Shown: positions 13,861 to 20,034 of the stretch, piece by piece
Layout: every line of letters starts with the position of its first letter
Position numbering within the stretch: position 1 is the stretch's first letter
Assembly: GCA_038063855.1 (NCBI GenBank)
Contig: JBBTUF010000065.1
Coordinates: 1 to 25,777, forward strand
Direction of reading: 5' to 3'
Length of the DNA stretch: 25,777 nt
Source: JBBTUF01 sp038063855
GTDB lineage: Bacteria > Patescibacteriota > Minisyncoccia > Ryanbacterales > GWA2-47-10b
Notes under the pieces: model-generated
Databases searched by the model: none
What the model saw: only the letters and a program-made list of their open reading frames with translations
Told to the model about the DNA's origin: nothing
Program-made: the position numbers and the translations under genes

Positions 13861-15177
13861 ATGGCAAAACCAGAAGATTTTTTAAATCGTCCTTCTCGAA
13901 AAGTTATATCTGACATCAAGCCAGGACTTTCAAAACGTGCAAATTCTCATCCTGTTCACGCTACGCATTTGTCACGTGAGCAGGGCGAGCAGATACGTGT
14001 TCATGTAGACAAAAAAATTCGTCCGGCTTTAAAATTGTCATCGATTTCAAAAATTTTGCGACCTACGAATATTAAAATAAATAAACGATATGCCAGCGTT
14101 CTCGCGGGTGTATTGATCATTGGTGGCGCGATTTGGTATGTATTTTGGTCTGCAACGCTTGTGTTGGCAATTGTCCCTAAAAAAAGTGACTTCGATATTT
14201 CACAGAACTTAACAATACAGTTTGAAGCTAAGGATTTTACATCAACGCTCGCGCGCCGGGGAGAAGGCGAAAGCCAGAATGCAAAAGAATTTGTAAATCG
14301 TGCTTCCGGCATTATTACAATTTATAATAATTACAGTGAAGAGCCTCAAACGCTTGTCGAAAAGACTCGTTTTCAAACGGCGCAGGGTTTGATATATCGA
14401 TCGCGCACTCGTGTGACAGTGCGTGGCAAAAAAGGCATTATTCCGGGCGCGGCAGATGTTGAAGTACAAGCGGATGCGCCGGGCGAAAAATATAATATCG
14501 ATAGGGCCGAATTTACGATACCAGGGTTTGCGGGTGGACCAAAGTTTTCAAAATTTTCTGCGAAAACGAAGACAGCAATAAAAGGTGGTGCAACGGGCGA
14601 AGGTAAGGTTGTTGGACGTGCAGAAGCTGAAGATCTTTTAAATAAACTTGATACCGAAATGAAGACCGAATTACAAAAAACTTTTGTTCAATCAATACCT
14701 GTCGAATATATGATATTTCCTGAAAAATTTGACTTGCGTACTACCATGCGTGTTACCGATCCTCCTGAAGGATCTCCCGCAGACAAGTTTTTCGGCGAAG
14801 TGCGCGGTGAGGCGCAAACACTTGGTATAGAAAAAAGTGTATACGAGGCCGCACTCGCAAAAGTTCTTTTCAAAGATTTATATCGCGATGGTCTGTACAA
14901 ACTAAGCCCAAACTCTTCTTTGGTTTTCAAAAATATTGATTTTAATTATACAAATAAAACCATTAAATTGGCGATAGAAGGACATGCTGTATTTGAGTGG
15001 ATTGTAAATACCGATGAGCTTCGTCGGCAAGTCCTTAAAGCACAAAATTATGACGCTCTCGATAATATCTTTAAAGCCTTTCCGGGCATTTTGAGGGTTG
15101 AGAAGACGTTTCGTCCAGCCCTCCTTAAGCGTGTCCCAAAAAAGCCTGAAAATTTAACCATTGAGGTGCGATCATAA
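13861..15177 (+). CDS. Single-pass membrane protein with baseplate-J-like domain
   Basis: A 438-residue protein: a basic, cytosolic N-terminus (1-75), one transmembrane helix (about 78-97, VLAGVLIIGGAIWYVFW), then a large outside portion. Residues about 143-260 contain a GIITIYNNYSEEPQTLV...GLIYRSRTRVTV...ADVEVQADAPGEKYNI pattern. This resembles the baseplate J/gp47 beta domain often annotated in CPR membrane proteins. The rest is a mixed region with no motif I recognise. The 1-base gap to the FtsA/PilM-like ATPase suggests a cytosolic ATPase/membrane partner pair, perhaps for envelope or pilus assembly. Real phage origin is unlikely, as no other phage gene is near. Confidence 0.7.
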   Translation: MAKPEDFLNRPSRKVISDIKPGLSKRANSHPVHATHLSREQGEQIRVHVDKKIRPALKLSSISKILRPTNIKINKRYASVLAGVLIIGGAIWYVFWSATLVLAIVPKKSDFDISQNLTIQFEAKDFTSTLARRGEGESQNAKEFVNRASGIITIYNNYSEEPQTLVEKTRFQTAQGLIYRSRTRVTVRGKKGIIPGAADVEVQADAPGEKYNIDRAEFTIPGFAGGPKFSKFSAKTKTAIKGGATGEGKVVGRAEAEDLLNKLDTEMKTELQKTFVQSIPVEYMIFPEKFDLRTTMRVTDPPEGSPADKFFGEVRGEAQTLGIEKSVYEAALAKVLFKDLYRDGLYKLSPNSSLVFKNIDFNYTNKTIKLAIEGHAVFEWIVNTDELRRQVLKAQNYDALDNIFKAFPGILRVEKTFRPALLKRVPKKPENLTIEVRS

Positions 15178-15183
15178 GTTGTG

Positions 15184-15212
15184 TTGACATACAAATCACA
15201 ATACGGTATGAT
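15184..15212 (+). promoter_or_regulatory. Main promoter of the infA-rpsI ribosomal operon
   Basis: TTGACA (15184-15189), a 17-base spacer and TATGAT (15207-15212): a near-perfect sigma-70 promoter. Transcription should start near 15219, giving a leader of about 9 bases before the infA ATG at 15228. The -35 starts six bases after the preceding stop codon. Confidence 0.85.
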
Positions 15213-15227
15213 CCATAACATATTTCT

Positions 15228-15443
15228 ATGCTAGAGGGAAAGACTGTCAGGGAAGGGTTTGTGGTTGAAGCGTTTAAGGGAGGGCTCTTTCGCGTACAAT
15301 TGTCTGACACAAGTGAAGAGGTATCTGCGCACCTTTCGGGCAAGATGCGTCTTCATTATATTAAAGTGCTTGTAGGCGACCGCGTTCGGATTGAATTTTC
15401 TCAATACGACAAGGCAAAGGGTCGTATCATACAGCGTCTCTAG
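15228..15443 (+). CDS. infA: Translation initiation factor IF-1
   Basis: A small OB-fold protein that binds the 30S A site during initiation. The 71 residues match the standard length. Visible are EGFVVEAFKGGLFRVQL (9-25), the strand segment VSAHLSGKMR (32-41), the RNA-binding stretch and GDRVRIEFSQYDKAKGRI (50-67), which corresponds to the usual GDxVxVExSPYDLxKGRI. It is first in a nine-gene ribosomal unit and follows a consensus promoter with a leader too short for a normal SD. Confidence 0.97.
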   Translation: MLEGKTVREGFVVEAFKGGLFRVQLSDTSEEVSAHLSGKMRLHYIKVLVGDRVRIEFSQYDKAKGRIIQRL

Positions 15444-15468
15444 GTGTGGAATAATAAATAAATTTTTA

Positions 15469-15582
15469 ATGAAGGTTCGAGCATCAGTCAAAAAAATTTG
15501 CAATCATTGCAAACAAGTAAAGCGCGCACGGCGCCTTTTTGTCATCTGTAAAAACCCAAAACATAAACAACGACAAGGATAA
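15469..15582 (+). CDS. rpmJ: Ribosomal protein bL36
   Basis: A 37-residue large-subunit protein. The zinc form is intact: C11, C14, C27 and H32, in the order CNHC...C....H. The start MKVRASVKKIC is the family N-terminus; the frame is open upstream, but those codons lie within infA. Its stop is three bases before rpsM. Confidence 0.97.
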   Translation: MKVRASVKKICNHCKQVKRARRLFVICKNPKHKQRQG

Positions 15583-15585
15583 TTT

Positions 15586-15972
15586 ATGGCGCGTATTGCA
15601 GGAGTCACAATTCCAGATGGAAAAGTAATCGAGATCGCTCTCTCGTATGTCTATGGTATTGGTCGTCCGCGTGCACGAGTAATTTTAGCAAAAGCAAAAG
15701 TTCCATTAACACGCCGGGCAAAAGATTTAACACCTGATGAGACTGCGCGTCTTCGCGATATTATTGAAAAAGAATATGTAGTTGAAGGAGCCCTGCGAAG
15801 AGAAATTTTACTCAATGTAAAACGGTTAAAAGATGTGGGTTCATATCGAGGCACTCGTCATGCGCGAAGTTTACCGTCACGAGGCCAGCGTACTAAGACA
15901 AACTCACGAACACGACGCGGCAATAAGCGTGTAACGATGGGTTCTGGTAAGCGTAAGCTCGATAAGAAATAA
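15586..15972 (+). CDS. rpsM: Ribosomal protein uS13
   Basis: A head protein of the small subunit that contacts uL5 and P-site tRNA. The 128 residues begin MARIAGVTIPDGK and include the helix-two-turn-helix YVYGIGRPRARVIL and the basic signature SYRGTRHARSLPSRGQRTKTN (about 86-106). The C-terminal tail (GKRKLDKK) is basic and slightly longer than usual. AAGGA at 15575-15579, six bases before the ATG, is one of few clear SD sites here, and it overlaps the end of rpmJ. Confidence 0.97.
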   Translation: MARIAGVTIPDGKVIEIALSYVYGIGRPRARVILAKAKVPLTRRAKDLTPDETARLRDIIEKEYVVEGALRREILLNVKRLKDVGSYRGTRHARSLPSRGQRTKTNSRTRRGNKRVTMGSGKRKLDKK

Positions 15973-15983
15973 AATTTGATACT

Positions 15984-16415
15984 ATGGGGAAAAAACGAGT
16001 AATTAAAAAATCAACCGAAGGAGGCGAAAAAGCAGCAGGCCCTGTGGTTCGCGTCTCTTCACGGCGCAAACTTTCTGAGGGTATTATTCATATTCTTTCA
16101 ACGTACAACAATACCCTTATAACGCTTACTGATTTGCGAGGAAATGTATATCTTTCGCAAACAAGCGGGAGAAGTGGTTTTTCTGGTTCAAAAAAAGGCA
16201 CGCCATACGCCGCGTCCAAGGCTGCAGAATTGTTATCTGATCAGGCGCGAGAGCTTGGTCTTGCGGAAATTCATGTGCGAGTAAAAGGAGTTGGTTCTGG
16301 TCGCGAATCGGCGCTCCGTATGTTTGCACAAAAAGGTTTTCAGATCCATTCAATTAAAGATATGACTCCGACGCCGCACGGTTATACGAAACCTACAAAA
16401 CCCCGAAGAGTATAA
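15984..16415 (+). CDS. rpsK: Ribosomal protein uS11
   Basis: A small-subunit platform protein near the mRNA exit. The 143 residues include an extended basic N-terminus (1-30), HILSTYNNTLITLTDLRGNV (36-55), the conserved SGRSGFSGSKKGTPYAA (61-77) and VKGVGSGRESALR (100-112). The C-terminus reads TPTPHGYTKPTKPRRV. The common motif is TPxPHNGCRPPKxRRV, so the Asn that E. coli converts to isoaspartate is Gly133 here, with the length unchanged. No SD is visible, and the ATG follows rpsM by 11 bases. Confidence 0.97.
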   Translation: MGKKRVIKKSTEGGEKAAGPVVRVSSRRKLSEGIIHILSTYNNTLITLTDLRGNVYLSQTSGRSGFSGSKKGTPYAASKAAELLSDQARELGLAEIHVRVKGVGSGRESALRMFAQKGFQIHSIKDMTPTPHGYTKPTKPRRV

Positions 16416-16424
16416 AAAATTATT

Positions 16425-17033
16425 ATGCGTATTTCATGTAGAATTTGTCGTCGAGTAGGAGCATCTGTTTGTGGTCGCGAAAAATGCGCGTTTCGCCGTA
16501 AGCCATATCCTCCCGGTATTCATGGCAAGGGCAAAAAACGTCGTCGTGAGGGTTCTGAATTTAGCACGCAACTTCGCGACAAACAGGTGGTACGATTTTC
16601 GTACGGCATTTCAGAGAGTCAATTTCGTGCATATGTTATGAAATCTTTAGCAGGTCGTGGAGGTAATGTTGTTCAAAGCCTTATCTCGTTACTTGAAATG
16701 CGACTTGATAATGTTGTATATCGTCTCGGTTTTGCACCATCTCGCGCACTCGCACGTCAATTGGTATCACATGGTCATATTACGGTTGGCGCCAGAAAAG
16801 TCTTTGTGCCGTCATATCAGGTGAAGATCGGTCAAGTAATTGCAATTGCTGCTCGTTCGCAATCAAAAGGCGCTTTTCAAAATTTGGATATAACAATACA
16901 AAAACAAAAAATTCCTGAATGGCTATCACTAGAACCCATAAGGCGAGAAGGCACGATTGTATCTTTACCAAAAGTTGAAGATGTGGTACGATCATACAAT
17001 ATAAAGTCAATCATTGAGTACTACTCGAAATAA
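16425..17033 (+). CDS. rpsD: Ribosomal protein uS4
   Basis: A 16S rRNA-binding early-assembly protein, in some bacteria also a translational repressor. The 202 residues include a four-Cys N-terminal zinc module (C5, C8, C16, C21), KPYPPGIHG, the QLRDKQVVRFSYGISESQF segment and an S4 RNA-binding domain (MRLDNVVYRLGFAPSRALA, LVSHGHITV; about 93-125). The Cys+ form contrasts with the zinc-free E. coli protein. A small hairpin sits across its stop codon. Confidence 0.97.
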   Translation: MRISCRICRRVGASVCGREKCAFRRKPYPPGIHGKGKKRRREGSEFSTQLRDKQVVRFSYGISESQFRAYVMKSLAGRGGNVVQSLISLLEMRLDNVVYRLGFAPSRALARQLVSHGHITVGARKVFVPSYQVKIGQVIAIAARSQSKGAFQNLDITIQKQKIPEWLSLEPIRREGTIVSLPKVEDVVRSYNIKSIIEYYSK

Positions 17034-17039
17034 TTCGAG
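17024..17039 (+). other. Short hairpin between rpsD and rpoA
   Basis: CTCGAA (17024-17029) and TTCGAG (17034-17039) form a 6-bp stem with an ATAA loop over the rpsD stop codon. A T-rich stretch follows after about six bases. It could be a weak attenuator or 3'-end stabiliser, but the stem is too short and the T run too distant to call it a terminator. Confidence 0.3.
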
Positions 17040-17077
17040 AACTCATTTTTTATTCATTTTCTTAATTAAAACGACCT

Positions 17078-18037
17078 ATGAATTACACTCTCCTATTGCC
17101 GTCGAAACCGTTCATTGAGCGCGAAGAAGGCAATCGCGCTGATATTATTATCGAGGGTCTTCACCCAGGATATGGCATTACTATTGGCAATGCGTTGCGG
17201 CGCGTGCTTTTTTCTTCATTGCCGGGTGCGGCTGTCACGCGAGTAAAAATAGAGGGCGTTAATCATGAATTTTCAACCATTCCAGGCGTATTGGAAGATG
17301 TTCTTTTAATTTTGCTTAATATTAAACAACTTCGGTTTAAGGTATATACTGATGGACCTGAGACAGTATCGTTTGAAGCAAAAGGAATCTGTGAGATAAA
17401 AGCAGGTGATATTAAAACATCTTCAAATCTTGAAATTGTAAATACGGACCAACATATTGCTACACTTACAAAAAAATCGTCAGTGTTGTCATTTGAGCTC
17501 ACCGTAGAGCGTGGTGTTGGGTATCAAGCAAAAGAAGTACTCGAAAGTAGGAGAGTTGAATCAGGAGTACTTGTGCTTGATGCTATTTTTACTCCAATTC
17601 GGAAAGTAAGTTACAACGTCGAAAATATGCGTGTTGGTTCTTCAACTGATTATAATAGACTTGTTCTTTCAATTGATACTGATGGAACAATCGCACCACG
17701 AGAGGCATTTTTGGACGCATTGAGTCTTTTAATCGGTCAACTCGATGAACTTAAAACATTTCGCGAAAAAGGAGAATTGGCCGAAGTGCCTGATATCGCA
17801 ATCCCGCGTGTAGAAAACGTTCCGGCCGATAATGAATATAGCGCTACATTACTCGAAGATGTAAAATTTTCCAGCCATACGCTCAATGCGCTTGCTCGGA
17901 ACGGTCTTAAGACAATTGGGGATCTGATTGGGCGTTCCGAGTCAGAACTTCGTGAATTTGACGGTGTTGGTGAAAAAGCGATGCAAGAAATTCATCGTGA
18001 ACTTGGTAATTTTGGTATAACACTTAAAAACGAATAA
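17078..18037 (+). CDS. rpoA: RNA polymerase alpha subunit
   Basis: The 319-residue protein has both domains. The N-terminal dimerisation domain holds GYGITIGNALRRVLFSSLPG (31-50), GVNHEFSTIPGVLED and ERGVGY; a linker (about 232-252) leads to the CTD (253-319, IGDLIGRSESELREFDGVGEKA). In the CTD, the position equal to E. coli R265 is His267. The equivalents of N268, G296 and K298 are kept (N270, G298, K300), but S299 is Ala301. The gene follows rpsD by 44 bases with no SD. Upstream of it the spacer is T-rich and holds only the small hairpin. Confidence 0.97.
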   Translation: MNYTLLLPSKPFIEREEGNRADIIIEGLHPGYGITIGNALRRVLFSSLPGAAVTRVKIEGVNHEFSTIPGVLEDVLLILLNIKQLRFKVYTDGPETVSFEAKGICEIKAGDIKTSSNLEIVNTDQHIATLTKKSSVLSFELTVERGVGYQAKEVLESRRVESGVLVLDAIFTPIRKVSYNVENMRVGSSTDYNRLVLSIDTDGTIAPREAFLDALSLLIGQLDELKTFREKGELAEVPDIAIPRVENVPADNEYSATLLEDVKFSSHTLNALARNGLKTIGDLIGRSESELREFDGVGEKAMQEIHRELGNFGITLKNE

Positions 18038-18046
18038 CGTAAAACC

Positions 18047-18397
18047 ATGAAACACAGGCGGTCAGGAGTAATTTTAAAAAGAAAAAAAGGGCCTCGTGAG
18101 GCTTTGCTCCGTTCGCTTACTCGAGCATTAATTTTAAAAGAAAGCATTCTTACAACCGAGGCAAAAGCAAAAGCAACACGCCCGGGAGTAGAGCGTTTAA
18201 TTACAAAGGCAAAGAAAGGTACACTTTCAGTCCAAAGACTCATTGTTGCCGAAATTGGTTCTGACGCCGCTCGTCGTCTTAAAGTAACACTTTTGCCAAA
18301 ACTTGAGGGTAGATCAAGCGGCTATACTCGTATTATTCATGAAGGTGTGCGCAAGTCAGATTCCGCGCGCATGGCACGTATAAGTTTTGTCCTCTAA
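18047..18397 (+). CDS. rplQ: Ribosomal protein bL17
   Basis: A large-subunit protein near the exit tunnel. The 116 residues begin MKHRRSGVILKRKKGPREAL, equal to the family MRHrxxgrkLgrxxahR start, and include LTRALILKESILTTEAKAKA (24-43) and a central GRSSGYTRI. The C-terminal arm is typical. It starts nine bases after rpoA, in the usual alpha-operon order, with no SD. Confidence 0.96.
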   Translation: MKHRRSGVILKRKKGPREALLRSLTRALILKESILTTEAKAKATRPGVERLITKAKKGTLSVQRLIVAEIGSDAARRLKVTLLPKLEGRSSGYTRIIHEGVRKSDSARMARISFVL

Positions 18398-18401
18398 AAA
18401 T

Positions 18402-18770
18402 ATGAAAACTACACAAGAGCCAATAATTTTAAATGCAGATGGGCGATCGCTTGGGCGAGTAGCATCCGAGGCAGCTTCGCTGTTGCGTGGTAAAGGAAGT
18501 CCCGCATACGAGAGGCACATATTGCCGATTCAAAAAGTTATCATCACAAATGCCACACGTATTCGCGTAACGGGCAATAAAATGCTTAAAGGTAAGCGCG
18601 AAAAATATTCTGGCTTTCCAGGCGGTCTTAAGATGATTCCGTATCATACAACATTTGAAAAAAGCCCTTCAAAATTTATTATTCAGGCGATTGAAGGTAT
18701 GATTCCGCGAAATCGGCTTCGTAAAGAAATATTAAAAAATCTTTCAGTATATGCAACCGACAAAAAATAA
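18402..18770 (+). CDS. rplM: Ribosomal protein uL13
   Basis: An early-assembly large-subunit protein. The 122-residue product includes ILNADGRSLGRVASEAASLL (9-28), the KVIITNATRIRVTGNKM strand pair, YHTTFEKSPS and the signature IEGMIPRNRLRKEILKNLSVY (about 97-117). It is shorter than E. coli L13 (142), with a shortened C-terminus. The ATG at 18402 is chosen over an in-frame TTG at 18387 because the latter lies inside rplQ and adds nonconserved residues. It overlaps rpsI by 20 bases. Confidence 0.96.
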   Translation: MKTTQEPIILNADGRSLGRVASEAASLLRGKGSPAYERHILPIQKVIITNATRIRVTGNKMLKGKREKYSGFPGGLKMIPYHTTFEKSPSKFIIQAIEGMIPRNRLRKEILKNLSVYATDKK

Positions 18771-19167
18771 AAAAGAAGTAGGACGATATTTGGAAGCAGT
18801 AGGCCGTCGTAAAACTGCGGTTGCTCGCGTGCGATTATTTGCTGACGGCGAAGGCATGATTGTTAACGATAAGGATTACAAAACATACTTCCCGACAGAA
18901 GAAATGCAAAAGATTGCAGAAGACGCATTTCGTAAGACGCGGCCTGCAACTCGATTTTCAGTAAGCGTTAAAGTAAAGGGTGGCGGTATCCACGCACAAG
19001 CCGAAGCAATGCGCCATGGCATTGCTCGTGCATTGCTCTTATTTGATGTTGAACTTCGTACAAAACTCAAGCGCCCTGGGTTTCTCAAACGCGACCCACG
19101 CGTAAAAGAACGCCGTAAATTCGGTCTCAAAAAAGCTCGCAAATCCCCACAGTGGGCGAAGCGATAG
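18751..19167 (+). CDS. rpsI: Ribosomal protein uS9
   Basis: A small-subunit head protein whose C-terminal tail reaches P-site tRNA. The 138 residues include YLEAVGRRKTAVARVRLF (13-30), VKVKGGGIHAQAEAMRHGIA (73-92) and a tail RRKFGLKKARKSPQWAKR, ending in the conserved KR. It begins within rplM (20-base overlap), giving strong coupling. No terminator is visible after it; a new promoter begins two bases downstream. Confidence 0.96.
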   Translation: MQPTKNKKEVGRYLEAVGRRKTAVARVRLFADGEGMIVNDKDYKTYFPTEEMQKIAEDAFRKTRPATRFSVSVKVKGGGIHAQAEAMRHGIARALLLFDVELRTKLKRPGFLKRDPRVKERRKFGLKKARKSPQWAKR

Positions 19168-19168
19168 T

Positions 19169-19196
19169 TTGACTGTATTTTTAAAGTTGGTAGCAT
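19169..19196 (+). promoter_or_regulatory. Promoter of coiled-coil gene (leaderless)
   Basis: TTGACT (19169-19174), 16-base spacer ending TGG, TAGCAT (19191-19196), then seven bases to the ATG at 19204. The start of transcription should coincide with that ATG. The upstream in-frame ATG at 19195 overlaps the -10 box and would not be in the mRNA. Confidence 0.6.
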
Positions 19197-19203
19197 GGAA
19201 GTA

Positions 19204-19539
19204 ATGGCAAAGAAAAAAATGACAATCGACGATTTAGCGTTTATGGTTAATAAGGGATTTGATCATATGAGCGAAACGCTGGCTGATAAAAAATCAGTTA
19301 ACAAGCGCTTTGATTTGGTGGATGAACAGTTTAGTGCTGTAGATCAACGCTTTAATCTTGTAGATAAGAGGTTTACTGGGGTTGAACAAAAACTCGATCA
19401 TATGGATGCTCGATTAGGGTCGGTGGAGCGAGATGTTGCTGAAATTCGTAAGCATTTTGTATACCGCGATGAATTTGAAGATGCTCTTGCTCGTTTACGG
19501 CTTGTTGAAAAGAAGCTCGGCATTAAAAGTGGAAAATAA
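19204..19539 (+). CDS. Heptad-repeat coiled-coil protein
   Basis: A 111-residue protein of unknown function. After MAKKKMTIDDLAFMVNKGF comes a run of seven-residue repeats: KRFDLVD, EQFSAVD, QRFNLVD, KRFTGVE, QKLDHMD, ARLGSVE, RDVAEIR. Hydrophobic residues alternate at a/d-like positions, which predicts a long parallel coiled coil. A short C-terminal helix (VYRDEFEDALARLRLVEKKLG) follows. No signal peptide or membrane segment is seen. It is monocistronic, with its own promoter and terminator. The start is set by the promoter, discarding three upstream residues. Similar small coiled-coil proteins are common in CPR genomes, but no role is known to me. Confidence 0.75.
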   Translation: MAKKKMTIDDLAFMVNKGFDHMSETLADKKSVNKRFDLVDEQFSAVDQRFNLVDKRFTGVEQKLDHMDARLGSVERDVAEIRKHFVYRDEFEDALARLRLVEKKLGIKSGK

Positions 19540-19593
19540 ATTTTTTTAGAATATTATAGTGGGCGAAACGATAAAGAACCAATTATTAAAAAG

Positions 19594-19627
19594 ATGAGCT
19601 TACCAATTCTGGTAAGCTCGTTTTTTG
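19594..19627. terminator. Bidirectional terminator
   Basis: GAGCTTACCA (19596-19605) pairs perfectly with TGGTAAGCTC (19610-19619) around an ATTC loop. TTTTTT follows on the plus strand (19621-19626), and a TCTTTTTAA run follows on the minus strand. It sits between two convergent genes and should serve both. Confidence 0.9.
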
Positions 19628-19630
19628 TTC

Positions 19631-19912
19631 TTAAGAAGTTGGTATGTCAGGATCGTTTAGCCATTCTTCAAGCGCGAGATAAATTTCTAATATATTGTTC
19701 ACGTGATCAACTACCACCTTACTTAAAACTGGCTGTTTTCTTTCTTTTTCTGGCCTGCTGAGATCAAAGCGTGCGTTTATTATAATAGACGAAATGAGTC
19801 CATGAGCTGCGTCTTCTCGGTTGTCGCTAAAAACGATACAATCGTATTCTGGGCATCGTAAAGCGTACAAACCACCTTGAATAGCTGACGAAAGTGAAAG
19901 TCCCGCTGTCAT
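19631..19912 (-). CDS. Hypothetical 93-residue protein
   Basis: I do not recognise this protein. It is soluble and mixed alpha/beta in appearance, with no membrane segment. An N-terminal part (about 1-50) contains LRCPEYDCIVFSDNREDAAH, with two Cys, and a C-terminal amphipathic helix region (about 60-85, VLSKVVVDHVNNILEIYLALEEWL). Its translation signal differs from its neighbours: a full AGGAGG (minus strand, 19917-19922) lies four bases before the ATG, the only complete SD seen here. It also has an extended -10 promoter with a roughly 27-base leader containing an inverted repeat. It is divergent from hrcA and ends at the shared terminator. A regulated or more recently acquired gene is possible. 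Confidence 0.7.
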   Translation of the reverse strand: MTAGLSLSSAIQGGLYALRCPEYDCIVFSDNREDAAHGLISSIIINARFDLSRPEKERKQPVLSKVVVDHVNNILEIYLALEEWLNDPDIPTS

Positions 19913-19926
19913 ATTTCCTCCTGTTG

Positions 19927-19945
19927 TTAAGGTCCGATGCCTTAA
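19927..19945. promoter_or_regulatory. Inverted repeat at the start of the minus-strand transcript
   Basis: TTAAGG (19927-19932) and CCTTAA (19940-19945) flank a 7-base centre. The repeat covers the predicted transcription start (about 19940) of the minus-strand gene. It could be an operator or a 5' hairpin just upstream of AGGAGG. Confidence 0.4.
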
Positions 19946-19946
19946 G

Positions 19947-19955
19947 AATATAGCA
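19947..19955 (-). promoter_or_regulatory. Extended -10 promoter of the minus-strand hypothetical gene
   Basis: TGC-TATATT on the minus strand (TATATT at 19947-19952). The start would be near 19940. No good -35 is seen. Confidence 0.5.
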
Positions 19956-19991
19956 AAACAGGATAAAAAACGAAAGGAGTGCGTACCATAT

Positions 19992-20018
19992 TTAGCAGTC
20001 TTGACATGAGAGTGCTAA
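19992..20018 (+). promoter_or_regulatory. CIRCE operator (HrcA binding site)
   Basis: TTAGCAGTC (19992-20000), nine bases, GAGTGCTAA (20010-20018). The consensus is TTAGCACTC-N9-GAGTGCTAA, so the right arm is perfect and the left arm has one mismatch (G for C at position 7). The central nine bases contain the -35 TTGACA of the hrcA promoter, so bound HrcA should block RNA polymerase. Confidence 0.93.
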
Positions 20019-20028
20019 TTGCTATAAT
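20001..20028 (+). promoter_or_regulatory. Promoter of the hrcA-grpE-dnaK-dnaJ operon (leaderless)
   Basis: TTGACA (20001-20006), 16-base spacer ending TGC, TATAAT (20023-20028): both hexamers are consensus, with an extended -10. Six bases then lead to the hrcA ATG at 20035, so the mRNA should start at or next to the start codon. Confidence 0.9.
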
Positions 20029-20034
20029 TATTGC

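Noticed and set aside
13861..15177. Prophage remnant because of the baseplate-J-like domain
   Set aside because: There are no other phage genes and the domain sits on a single-pass membrane protein in a housekeeping neighbourhood, as seen in CPR genomes.
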